Shown here one piece after another: positions 53,724-64,000 of a DNA stretch of 64,000 nt; position 1 is the first letter of the stretch; each line of letters starts with the position of its first letter. The notes under the pieces were generated by a model that was not told the origin of the DNA, did not search any database, and saw nothing but the letters and a program-made list of their open reading frames with translations. Source of the stretch: Pagrus major. Taxonomy: Eukaryota > Chordata > Actinopteri > Spariformes > Sparidae. Where the stretch lies: contig NC_133232.1 in assembly GCF_040436345.1 (NCBI RefSeq), positions 25,636,315-25,700,314 on the forward strand, in the 5' to 3' direction. The translations under genes were made by a program, and so were the position numbers.

Positions 53724-56105
53724 ATGCATTTCTCAAGAAGAGCGAGGCTTGTTCGGATATATCTCGTGGCCGTGCTGCTGAATTATTGTTGGGAAGCGGT
53801 GTCTGGACAGCTCTCGTATTCCGTATCAGAGGAGGTAAACCCGGGGACTACTGTTGGAAATATCGCCAAGGATCTAAATCTTAATGTCCAGGATTTAGAG
53901 TCTCGCATGTTTCAGATCGTTAGCGGATCAAATAGAAAATATTTTGATGTAAACCTGAAGACTGGTGTTCTGTATGTGAATGAGAGAATAGACCGTGAGG
54001 AGCTTTGTGCGAAGGCTGCAAAATGTACCGTCAACGTAGAGGCCGTGATCAACAATCCACTGAAGCTTTACCGTTTGGAGATTAATGTACTCGATATAAA
54101 TGACAATGCACCTGTTTTCTCTGAGCAGCTGCAGACACTTGATATTGCAGAAAATACTTTACCAGGCGTGAAATTTGGACTGATAGAGGCATCGGATTTG
54201 GATGTTGGCAGAAACGGTGTAAATACCTACAAGCTCAACAATAATGACTATTTCTCTTTAGAAATACACAAAGCAGGAGACAGTGTGTCTGCAGAGTTAG
54301 TACTGAAGAAATCTTTAGACCGCGAGCATGACTCTGTTATAAAGCTCACACTGACTGCAGTCGATGGAGGAAATCCATCCAGATCAGGAACCTCACAAGT
54401 TATTATCAACGTGTTGGATAATAACGACAACCATCCTGTTTTCAGTAGACCTTTATACAAAATTCAAATTTCTGAAAACCTGCCGACAGGATCTACTGTG
54501 ATCATACTGAATGCAACAGACGCTGATGAGGGTTTAAACAGTGAAATAGAGTATTCTTTAAGGAAAAAAGGGCAGGATCGTGTTTTAGACTTGTTTCAAA
54601 TTGATGCTAAAACAGGTGTGATCTTAGTCAAAGGTGAGATCGACTATGAAGAAAATCCTGCGTTTGAGATTCACGCACAGGCCAGTGACAAAGGGCAGCC
54701 TCCGATGTCTGCTCATTGTAAAGTGCTGGTAGAGGTGGTGGACCTAAACGACAACGCTCCTGAGATCACTGTGACGTCACTGCTGAACACAGTGAAGGAG
54801 GATGCAGAAGTGGGTACAGCTATTGCACTCGTCTCTGTACTGGACAAAGATGGAGGGAAAAACGGGGCTGTAAAGGCTGTTATTACAAATGATGCCCCCT
54901 TTAAATTAGACACAAATTATAAAAACTATTATTCGTTAGTAGTTAATGGTCCACTTGACAGAGAAACTACAGCAGAGTACAATGTCACTATCGTAGCAAC
55001 TGATGAAGGGACTCCACCTCTCTCCAGCACCAGCACTGTGACTGTTCATGTTTCTGATGTCAATGATAACCCGCCTCGTTTCTCAGAGCCGCTCATTAAT
55101 GTTTATGTGAAGGAGAACAGTCCAGTAGGAGCAGTTATTAAAACTGTGACAGCAACTGATGCTGATATCAATCAAAACGGTCAGGTGAGCTATTCATTTT
55201 TACAAAGTAACACGAACACATTACCGTTTTCTACGATGGTGAACATCAACTCAGAGACTGGAGATATAGTCAGTCTGCAGTCTTTTAACTTCGAGGAGTT
55301 AAAAACGTTTCAGTTTAAAGTTCAGGCCACAGACTCTGGTGTCCCTCCGCTCAGCAGCAACGTGACTGTGAACGTTTTAATACTCGATGAAAATGACAAT
55401 AATCCAACAATTCTCGCGCCCTATTCTGAGCACGGCTCCGTTAACAGTGAGAGCATCCCCTATTCTGCTGAAGCGGGATACTTTGTGGCAAAGATCAGGG
55501 CTGTAGACGCAGACTCTGGATACAATGCGCTGCTTTCTTATCACCTGTCTGAACCCAAAGGAAACAACCTCTTCCGGATCGGAACCAGCACCGGAGAGAT
55601 CAGGACTAAGAGGAGAATGAGTGACAATGACCTGAAAACTCACCCCTTGGTGGTGTTGGTTTCTGATAACGGAGAACCCTCCCTGTCAGCTACTGTGTCT
55701 ATTGATGTGGTGGTGGTTGAAAGCACAGCCGACATCCAGACTCAGTTCAGACATGTGCCCACAAAGGAGGAGAGCTTCTCTGATTTGAACCTGTATCTGC
55801 TGATCGCCATTGTGTCGGTGTCAGCCATCTTTCTGCTCAGTCTCATCAGTTTAATAGCTGTCAAATGCCACAGGACAGACGGCAGTTTCAGCAGGTACGG
55901 GGCCCCAATGATCACCACCCACCCTGACGGGAGCTGGTCTTACTCCAAATCTACTCAGCAGTATGACGTGTGTTTCAGCTCAGACACGCTCAAGAGTGAC
56001 GTAGTGGTTTTCCCCGCACCGTTACCGCCTCTAGATGCAGAACTGATCAGTATTAATGGAGGAGACACTTTTACAAGAACTCAGACTTTACCCAACAAAG
56101 AGAAG
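53724..56105 (+). CDS. Clustered protocadherin variable exon B3 (alpha-like)
   Basis: A 794-codon exon starting ATTATGC at 53724; the upstream open frame begins at a TTG only. The leader is [22 protein letters not shown]1 is close to B2 ([27 protein letters not shown]). EC2 and early EC3 are individual: [54 protein letters not shown]. Late EC3 and EC4 duplicate B2. EC5 carries EELKTFQF, as in B4 and B5, so the tract shared with B2 stops before it. A unique VPTKEES replaces VPIKEES before the helix. It ends GAGAAG|GTAAGA. The full set of calcium motifs suggests an intact gene. Confidence 0.95.
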
Positions 56106-56338
56106 GTAAGATTAAAGTTACATTAAGTACTGGTTGTGCTTGTTTCGATTAAGAATTTGTTCCAACATGGCGACATTTACACTGACTTTTGTTTTCAGTT
56201 CAAACGAAATTAATAACAAGGATATTAAATCAAGGTCACTGAGTTTTTTTAGTTTAATATTGTACTCTGCAATCTGCTGTTAATTTTCTGATATCTCATG
56301 AATTTCATTGATTTTTGCTGCTGACAAATGTGTTTGTC
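56106..56338. other. Downstream flank of B3
   Basis: Begins with the donor GTAAGA; AT-rich. No additional feature. Confidence 0.5.
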
Positions 56339-56356
56339 GCTGTCCGTGGTGCTGAA
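56339..56356 (-). promoter_or_regulatory. RE1/NRSE (REST site) upstream of B4
   Basis: GCTGTCCGTGGTGCTGAA on the + strand; the complement TTCAGCACCACGGACAGC matches all 18 positions of the RE1 consensus core. This is the best site in the window. Confidence 0.85.
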
Positions 56357-56827
56357 CACAACTTTGTGAAGTTGCTTCCAATTCCAAGAACATGGTGCAA
56401 AACAAAACATTATTGACGTGCACAGTGTTGTAAATGCACGCATACATACCTTTGGCATTTACACTGGAACAATATGTTTCAGATTTCACATATCTGCAAA
56501 GAAACCTCTTTTGATTCAATATTTGCTTGTACTTTGCTCCTCGGTTTAAAAACAAAAGTTGGCCAGTGTATTTTAGTATGTAGACTTACTAAATCTCACT
56601 GTCACTGCTGTAAGGGTAAGGGTTTTGCTAGACAAGTCAGTTATTTTCTAAAAGATGATGTAATCTAAAGAAGGTTTCAGTCATAAAGTGTTAATTTTTC
56701 CACCAATGGGATCAACGTTTCTTTCACACTTTCATTGTGGCAATCTCTTCATATTTAAGGTGAACTGAGATGTTTTCTAGTTTCCAGTGTTATCATATCT
56801 TGTGTAGCATGTAGGGATGACTTACGT
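56357..56827. other. RE1-to-CSE spacer of B4, paralogous to that of B5
   Basis: Blocks such as GTGCACAGTGTT, CTTTGGCATT, CAGATTTCACA and CTCTTTTGATTCAAT recur in order at 59.8-60.0 kb. No coding sequence is evident. Confidence 0.6.
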
Positions 56828-57078
56828 CCACATGGGGACGCTGTAGACCACCACATTTAGACGGTCTCTTCGGTGGCTCGGGGCTCCTCCCAGATTCAGT
56901 GGATGATGTTTCTGTGGGCTTTGTTACAAAGAGAGGTCGGACGACAAAGGACGGCTGTCTTGTTGGTCGTGAAAATGCGGAAAGATTTGTTTGAAATATT
57001 TCGTTCTTGATCTCGATCTTGGGGTTGTTTTGCCGTATTGCCCAATTTTGCCTTCATGCTCTTTCAACGTGTGGAATA
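56828..57078 (+). promoter_or_regulatory. Promoter of Pcdh gene B4
   Basis: CSE CCACATGGGGACGCTGTAGA at 56828-56847 with the CGCTG core, GGCTCCTCCCAGA at 56882-56894, and TTTGTTACAAAGAGA at 56920-56934. The promoter is nearly identical to that of B5. Confidence 0.8.
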
Positions 57079-59457
57079 ATGCATTTACCGAGCAGGACGA
57101 GCTCTGTGTGGATATATCTCTTGGCCGTGCTGCTGGATTGTTACTGGGAAGCGGTGTCTGGGCAGCTTTCTTACTCCGTCTCAGAGGAGGTGAATCTGGG
57201 GACTGTTGTCGGAAATATCGCTAAAGACCTGAACATCAATGTCCAGGATTTGGAGTCCCGCATGTTTCAGATCGTTGCTGGATCAAAGAGAAAATATTTC
57301 GAGGTAAACCTGAAGACTGGTGTCCTGTACGTTAATGAGAGAATAGATCGAGAGGAACTCTGCGGAGAAGAGCCCAAATGTTCACTCAGTGTAGAAGCAG
57401 TTATCAATAACCCATTAAAACTGTACCGGATTGAGATTATTATTTTAGATGTGAATGATAATTCTCCGTCATTTCTCAGCGCTTCACAGGTAATCGACAT
57501 TACAGAAAACACAGCAGCAGGGGCTAAATTTCCCTTGCACCCTGCTGACGATGCAGACGTCGGCAAAAATAGTGTAAACACCTACAAGCTCAGTCAAAAT
57601 GAACACTTCTCTTTAGATACACATAAAGGAGAAAGTGCTACCCCAGAACTACTGCTTCAGAAGGTTTTGGACAGAGAAAAACAATCTGTTATTAGTCTTA
57701 TTCTGACTGCTATTGACGGTGGATCTCCTCCTAAATCAGGCAGTATGACTATAATAGTGAATGTGTTGGACATTAATGATAATCCTCCACTTTTCAGTCA
57801 AACTCTGTACAAAGCCAGCGTGTATGAAAATGCAAAGACAGGCACATCGATAATAACACTAAATGCTACTGATTTAGATGCAGGCCAAAATGCACAAGTG
57901 TTATATTCATTTAGCAAAGTAGGCCGAGGGAAACAAACTGATCTGTTTGCTATCGATGAAAAAACTGGAACTGTAACAAATAAAAAGAACATCGACTTTG
58001 AAGAAAATAATGCTTTTGAGATCAGAGTACAAGCCAGTGATGGGGCAGTGTTTCCGATGACCTCACACGCTAAATTATTGATTGAAGTTTTAGATGTTAA
58101 TGACAATGCCCCTGAAATTTCAGTGACGTCATTACTAAATGCGGTTAAAGAAGATGCGTCCATTGGCACCGCCATTGCACTTGTTTCAGTACTTGATAAA
58201 GACGGAGGTAAAAACGGGATGGTGAACTGTAAAATTTCCAACAACGTCCCTTTTAAATTAGAGTCAAATTATAAGAATTACTATTCGTTGGTGGTGGACG
58301 GTCCTCTAGACAGAGAGAGCGCATCTCAATACAACATCAGCATCACTGCTACTGATGAGGGCAGCCCCCCACTGTCCAGCACGAGCGTTATTAATGTACA
58401 CGTGTCTGATGTGAATGATAACGCACCTCTGTTCACAGAAAACATAATCAATGTATATGTGAAAGAAAACAGTCCAGTGGGAGCAGTTATTAAAACTGTG
58501 ACAGCAACTGATGCTGACGTTGACCAGAACAGTCAGGTGAGATATTCATTTTTACAAAGTAACACGAACACATTACCGTTTTCTACAATGGTGAACATCA
58601 ACTCAGAGACTGGAGATATAGTCAGTCTGCAGTCTTTTAACTTCGAGGAGTTAAAAACGTTTCAGTTTAAAGTTCAGGCCACAGACTCTGGTGTCCCTCC
58701 GCTCAGCAGCAACGTGACTGTGAACGTTTTAATACTCGATGAAAATGACAATACTCCAACAATTCTCGCGCCCTATTCTGAGCACGGCTCCGTTAACAGT
58801 GAGAGCATCCCCTATTCTGCTGAAGCGGGATACTTTGTGGCAAAGATCAGGGCTGTAGACGCAGACTCTGGATACAATGCGCTGCTTTCTTATCACCTGT
58901 CTGAGCCCAAAGGAAACAACCTCTTCCGGATCGGAACCAGCACCGGAGAGATCAGGACCAAGAGGAGAATGAGTGACAATGACCTGAAAACTCACCCCTT
59001 GGTGGTGTTGGTTTCTGATAACGGAGAACCCTCCCTGTCAGCTACTGTGTCTATTGATGTGGTGGTGGTTGAAAGCACAGCTGACATCCAGACTCAGTTC
59101 AGACATGTGCCCATAAAGGAGGAGAGCTTCTCTGATTTGAACCTGTATCTGCTGATCGCCATTGTGTCGGTGTCAGTCATCTTTCTGCTCAGTCTCATCA
59201 GTTTAATAGCTGTCAAATGCCACAGGACAGACGGCAGTTTCAGCAGGTACGGCGCCCCAATGATCACCACCCACCCTGACGGGAGCTGGTCTTACTCAAA
59301 ATCTACTCAGCAGTATGACGTGTGTTTCAGTTCAGACACGCTCAAGAGTGACGTAGTGGTTTTCCCCGCACCGTTACCGCCTCTAGATGCGGAACTGATC
59401 AGTATTAATGGAGGAGACACTTTTACCAGAACTCAGACTTTACCCAACAAAGAGAAG
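57079..59457 (+). CDS. Clustered protocadherin variable exon B4 (alpha-like)
   Basis: A 793-codon exon starting TAATGC at 57079; upstream codons are open but have no ATG. The leader [20 protein letters not shown] is shared with B5. EC1 has CGEEPKC; EC2 has [20 protein letters not shown] and lacks one residue against B2/B3; EC3 has [19 protein letters not shown] and [20 protein letters not shown]4 ([37 protein letters not shown]) is identical to B5. Two rare changes in the conserved 3' part, NDNTPTIL and SVSVIFLL, mark this copy as not fully homogenised. The end is GAGAAG|GTAAGA. B4 and B5 with their flanks form the clearest tandem duplicate of group B. Confidence 0.95.
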
Positions 59458-59794
59458 GTAAGAACATATTTGCATTCGATACTTATGGTCGAGAATGGAT
59501 AAATGTCCCATTGCACTTTGTTCTAGGTAAGATAATTAGTTGCGCCATGCTGCAGTATTGGTAAAGTTATTTTTAAAAAGAGTCTTACTAGTCCTATGTA
59601 GGATTCAAGAAACCGGTATTTCATGGACTGTCCTCTTCAATTCAGAAGGAAATGGTGTCACTTAAAAGTTATCAATGTTATTGAGTCTATAGTTTGATAT
59701 TGTAGACGTTAGCTTGCTGTTCAATTGTTGTTTTTATTATTTATTTTTTAATTTCAGTCATTTTGGCTGCTGATTCGCAGTCTCAGTGCCGGTC
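59458..59794. other. Downstream flank of B4
   Basis: Opens with the donor GTAAGA. AT-rich, no gene; the last part becomes similar to the DNA before the B4 RE1. Confidence 0.5.
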
Positions 59795-59812
59795 GCTATC
59801 CGTGGTGCTGAA
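59795..59812 (-). promoter_or_regulatory. RE1/NRSE (REST site) upstream of B5
   Basis: GCTATCCGTGGTGCTGAA on the + strand, the same sequence as the A7 site, 478 bp from the CSE. It is a duplicate of the B4 site with one change. Confidence 0.8.
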
Positions 59813-60272
59813 AACAACTTTTGTTAAAAAACCTACAATTCAGAGAACATGTTGCAAAAGAAAACGTAATTGAAGTGCACAGTGTTTTGAAATACAATTA
59901 CACATATCTTTGGCATTAACAACTTACAATGTGGTACAGATTTCACAACATTTCCATTAGAAAACTCTTTTGATTCAATCTTAAGAGTCAACTTCCTTTA
60001 GATGAATAAAAGTCAGTGAGCATTTCATAATGCCCACTCACTGCCAGTACTGGAAGGCTTTTGTTTGAGGATTAAGTGAATTTCTAAAAGAGGCTGTAAT
60101 TGATAATATTAACATTATATTACAGAATTGTTCTCTTAATCAGTGGACTGAACCTTCGGGTTTTATTTAACCTTTTGACTTTTGCAATTGCTTAATGTTG
60201 AAAGACAACTGAGAATGTTTTCCACTTTCCAATGTCATTATGTTTGATATGGAGTGTACGTATAGATTATGT
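59813..60272. other. RE1-to-CSE spacer of B5
   Basis: Paralogous to 56357-56827, with more divergence in its second half. Nothing else recognised. Confidence 0.55.
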
Positions 60273-60522
60273 CCACATGGGGACGCTGTAGACCACCACA
60301 TTTAGACGGTCTCTTCGGTGGCTCGGGGCTCCTCCCAGATTCAGTGGATGATGTTTCTGTGGGCTTTGTTACAAAGAGAGTCGGACGACAAAGGACGGCT
60401 GTCTTGTTGGTCGTGAAAATGCGGAAATATCTGGTTGAAATATTTCGTTCTTGATCTCGATATTGGGATTGTTTTGCTGTATTGCCCAGCTTTGCCTTCA
60501 TGCTCTTTCGACGTGTGGAATA
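60273..60522 (+). promoter_or_regulatory. Promoter of Pcdh gene B5
   Basis: CSE CCACATGGGGACGCTGTAGA at 60273-60292, GGCTCCTCCCAGA at 60327-60339, TTTGTTACAAAGAGA at 60365-60379. From the CSE to the start codon it differs from B4 at only a few bases. Confidence 0.8.
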
Positions 60523-62901
60523 ATGCATTTACCGAGCAGGACGAGCTCTGTGTGGATATATCTCTTGGTCGTGCTGCTGGATTGTTACTTGGAAGCGGTG
60601 TCTGGGCAGCTCTCTTACTCCGTCTCAGAGGAGGTGAATCTGGGGACTGTTGTCGGAAATATTGCTAAAGACCTGAACATCAATGTCCAGGATTTGGAGT
60701 CCCGCATGTTTCAGATCGTTGCTGGATCAAAGAGAAAATATTTCGAGGTAAACCTGAAGACTGGTGTCCTGTACGTGAATGAGAGAATAGATCGAGAGGA
60801 ACTCTGCGGAGATGAGCCCAAATGTTCACTCAGTGTGGAAGCAGTTATCAATAACCCACTAAAACTGTACCGGATTGAGATTATTATCTTGGATGTGAAT
60901 GATAATTCTCCGTCATTTCTCAGCACATCGGAGGTGTTCGATATTACTGAGAGCACAGCAGCAGGGGCTAAATTTCCTCTGCATCCTGCTGATGATGCCG
61001 ACGTCGGTAAAAATACTGTAAACACCTACAAGCTCAGTCAAAATGAACACTTCTCTCTTGTTACACAAAAAGGAGAGAGTGTTACTCCTGAATTAGTGCT
61101 TCAGAAAGTTTTAGACAGAGAAAAACAATCTGTGATTCGACTCACGTTGACAGCCATTGATGGAGGAACACCTGCTAAATCAGGCAGTATGACTATAATA
61201 GTGAATGTGTTGGACAGTAATGATAATTCTCCCGTTTTTAGTCAAACTCTTTACAAAGCCAGTGTGTATGAAAATGTTAAGATAGGCACATCGATAATAA
61301 CTTTAAATGCGACCGATTTAGATGCAGGCCAAAATGGACAAGTGTTATATTCATTCAGTAAAGCAGGCCGAGGGAAACAAACTGATCTGTTTGACATAGA
61401 TGAACAAACTGGAACTGTAACAAATAAAAAAAATATCGACTTTGAGGAAAATAATGCTTTTGAGATTCGAGTACAAGCCAGTGATGGAGCTCCTTCTCCT
61501 CTCACCACACACGCCAAATTATTGATTGAAGTTTTAGACGTCAATGACAATGCCCCTGAAATTTCAGTGACGTCACTATTGAATGCGGTTAAAGAAGATG
61601 CGTCCATTGGCACCGCCATTGCACTTGTTTCAGTACTTGATAAAGACGGAGGTAAAAACGGGATGGTGAATTGTAAAATTTCCAACAACGTCCCTTTTAA
61701 ATTAGAGTCAAATTATAAGAATTACTATTCGTTGGTGGTGGACGGTCCTCTAGACAGAGAGAGCGCATCTCAATACAACATCAGCATCACTGCTACTGAT
61801 GAGGGCAGCCCCCCACTGTCCAGCACGAGCGTTATTAATGTACACGTGTCTGATGTGAATGATAACGCACCTCTGTTCACAGAAAACATAATCAATATGT
61901 ATGTGAAAGAAAACAGTCCAGTGGGAGCAATTATTAAAACTGTGACAGCAACTGATGCTGACGTTGACCAGAACAGTCAGGTGAGATATTCATTTTTACA
62001 AAGTAACACGAACACATTACCGTTTTCTACAATGGTGAACATCAACTCAGAGACTGGAGATATAGTCAGTCTGCAGTCTTTTAACTTCGAGGAGCTAAAA
62101 ACGTTTCAGTTTAAAGTTCAGGCCACAGACTCTGGTGTCCCTCCGCTCAGCAGCAACGTGACTGTGAACGTTTTAATACTCGATGAAAATGACAATAATC
62201 CAACAATTCTCGCGCCCTATTCTGAGCACGGCTCCGTTAACAGTGAGAGCATCCCCTATTCTGCTGAAGCGGGATACTTTGTGGCAAAGATCAGGGCTGT
62301 AGACGCAGACTCTGGATACAATGCGCTGCTTTCTTATCACCTGTCTGAGCCCAAAGGAAACAACCTCTTCCGGATCGGAACCAGCACCGGAGAGATCAGG
62401 ACTAAGAGGAGAATGAGTGACAATGACCTGAAAACTCACCCCTTGGTGGTGTTGGTTTCTGATAACGGAGAACCCTCCCTGTCAGCTACTGTGTCTATTG
62501 ATGTGGTGGTGGTTGAAAGCACAGCTGACATCCAGACTCAGTTCAGACATGTGCCCATAAAGGAGGAGAGCTTCTCTGATTTGAACCTGTATCTGCTGAT
62601 CGCCATTGTGTCGGTGTCAGCCATCTTTCTGCTCAGTCTCATCAGTTTAATAGCTGTCAAATGCCACAGGACAGACGGCAGTTTCAGCAGGTACGGTGCC
62701 CCAATGATCACCACCCACCCTGACGGGAGCTGGTCTTACTCCAAATCTACTCAGCAGTATGACGTGTGTTTCAGTTCAGACACGCTCAAGAGTGACGTAG
62801 TAGTTTTCCCCGCACCATTTCCGCCTGTAGATGGGGAACTGATCAGTATAAACGGAGGAGACACTTTTACCAGAACTCAGACTTTACCTAATAAAGAAAA
62901 G
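60523..62901 (+). CDS. Clustered protocadherin variable exon B5 (alpha-like)
   Basis: A 793-codon exon, the tandem twin of B4. Differences from B4 gather in EC2 ([29 protein letters not shown]), EC3 ([28 protein letters not shown]) and the end of EC3 ([10 protein letters not shown]). EC1 and EC4 are virtually the same. The last part of the tail departs from group consensus ([10 protein letters not shown] for [10 protein letters not shown]) and the final codons are AATAAAGAAAAG, so the extreme 3' end was not converted. The donor is GAAAAG|GTAAGA. The start Met (60523) is in the same TAATGC context as in B4. An intact receptor gene by all visible motifs. Confidence 0.95.
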
Positions 62902-63315
62902 GTAAGATTATAAACTTAATTTTATCGCTTAATTGAGTGTAATTTCAGCTCTTATATTATGTATTATGTTACAATGTGCAATGACATTTTCCTCTGTGTC
63001 AGTGAATCAAATAACGCTGTTCTGATGCTGAAATCAAGTTTTGGATGCAAGTTCAACATATTAAAAGTACAGGAAAAGTATTATGGTTGTGATAGCGTGT
63101 ATGTATGCTGACATGTGAGTCTTCAGGCTAGTGGTCTTTGACTGTTTGGTCTGAAACGTCACAGAAAACGTGCCTTGTTGTCTAAATATATTGTACTGTT
63201 TCCAAGAGGGTGAAACAATTCGCTGTTGTGTGTTTCTCCTAGCATTTTCTTTACTTTGATCAAACCTTTTTAGATATTCTTTAAACCGTTTCACCTATAG
63301 TGTGCGCCATGATGC
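62902..63315. other. Downstream flank of B5
   Basis: Starts with the donor GTAAGA. At about 63000-63035 a weak GTTCTGATGCTGAAATCAAG recalls an RE1 half site but lacks the other half. No gene. Confidence 0.45.
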
Positions 63316-63333
63316 TCTATCCATGGTGCTGAA
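63316..63333 (-). promoter_or_regulatory. RE1/NRSE (REST site) upstream of B6
   Basis: TCTATCCATGGTGCTGAA on the + strand; the outer GC is replaced by TC. It is 193 bp from the CSE, as close as in B1. Confidence 0.7.
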
Positions 63334-63508
63334 ATATGCGGCGATTACACTCTGTTAAATTACGAAGGCATGGCAGTGCAATTAGTAATGAAGGAGATTT
63401 TATTTAGATTTTTTTCCTCGCAGGAATGATCTCCTTTCTGGTGATTTATATTGTAACAAATCATGTTTAACTGTATTTAGTTCATAGCCTTGCAGTTATT
63501 TTAAGTGG

Positions 63509-63745
63509 CCATGAGGCGACGCTATAGACCGTGACACCGCCAGCTAGTCGCTGATGTGTCCAGGCCCCTCCCACATTAAAAGGTTCATTTTCCCAGTGCT
63601 TTGTTAGAATGAGACGCAGGGTGAAGGGGGATGGATATAGAAAACATCCCGACATATAATTTTGTCTTTCAAGCGCCTTTTTCGCCTTGAAAAGCACAGA
63701 GCACGTCGATAAAGGGATATATGCTTTGTCTCGCTGTATGGAATT
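63509..63745 (+). promoter_or_regulatory. Promoter of Pcdh gene B6
   Basis: CSE CCATGAGGCGACGCTATAGA at 63509-63528 (CGCT core kept), GGCCCCTCCCACA at 63563-63575 and the variant TTTGTTAGAATGAGA at 63600-63614, where the palindrome is broken. Confidence 0.7.
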
Positions 63746-64000
63746 ATGCATCGGCCGGGAAGAAAGACTCACATTGGGATTTATCTCTTGCTTGTTGTCG
63801 TGGCGTTTAACTGGGGAGCGGTTTCCGGACAGCTCTCCTATTCCGTCTCAGAGGAGGTAAACCTGGGGACTTCTGTTGGAAATCTCGCCAAGGATCTAAA
63901 TCTGAATGTGCAGGATTTGGAGTCACGTATGTTTCAGATCGTTACCGGATCAAAGAGGAAGTATTTTGATGTAAATTTGAAGTCAGGTTTTCTCTACGTC
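63746..64000 (+). CDS. Clustered protocadherin variable exon B6, 5' part only (alpha-like)
   Basis: The first 85 codons of a further exon, cut by the window end. The leader [20 protein letters not shown] runs to AVSG before QLSYS (28 residues). EC1 then shows [20 protein letters not shown] and [21 protein letters not shown], the group B pattern. The start at 63746 (TTATGC) matches B3-B5; an ATG at 63738 is out of frame. The complete exon should be close to 2.38 kb. Confidence 0.9.
   Translation, partial: MHRPGRKTHIGIYLLLVVVAFNWGAVSGQLSYSVSEEVNLGTSVGNLAKDLNLNVQDLESRMFQIVTGSKRKYFDVNLKSGFLYV

Overview
The window is vertebrate nuclear DNA, most likely from a teleost fish. It covers part of a clustered protocadherin (Pcdh) locus. 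Fourteen large uninterrupted variable exons lie head to tail on the + strand, one every 3.2-4.0 kb. Each encodes a signal peptide, six cadherin repeats (EC1-EC6), one membrane helix and a short variable tail, and (for the 13 complete exons) ends in a consensus GT splice donor. The near-identity of neighbouring copies, the compact spacing and the many simple repeats fit a ray-finned fish. The species cannot be named from this.

Layout. 1-28 kb holds eight exons of one paralogue group (here group A; seven of 786 codons, the last of 784), whose tails are nearly identical. 28-46.8 kb is a spacer with no convincing gene, carrying microsatellites and low-complexity tracts. 46.8-64 kb holds six exons of a second group (group B; 790-794 codons, the last cut by the window end). 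Group B resembles mammalian Pcdh-alpha in EC1, EC4 and the tail (it has a GSWSYS motif). Group A ectodomains look more like beta/gamma Pcdhs, especially in EC4 and EC6. I found no Pcdh constant exons in the spacer. The simplest reading is that both groups splice to one constant-exon set 3' of the window, as two subgroups of one teleost alpha-type cluster, but this is inference.

Regulation. Each complete promoter has a conserved CSE/CTCF-like element about 230-270 bp before the start codon. Upstream of it lies a near-consensus RE1/NRSE (REST) site, always in the same orientation; the RE1 of gene A1 would fall outside the window. Group A promoters share a second block around CGTCAT...TTTTGGTTCC. 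Group B promoters share a CTCCTCCCA box and a near-palindrome, CTTTGTTACAAAG.

Evolution. The 3' parts of the exons (late EC5 onward in A, EC5 onward in B) are homogenised, as expected from gene conversion. Diversity is concentrated in EC2-EC3, the recognition domains. Two relic exon ends (20.9-21.1 kb and 24.7 kb) record lost family members. Working together, such genes give each neuron a combinatorial set of homophilic adhesion receptors: promoter choice selects a variable exon, which is spliced to shared cytoplasmic exons.
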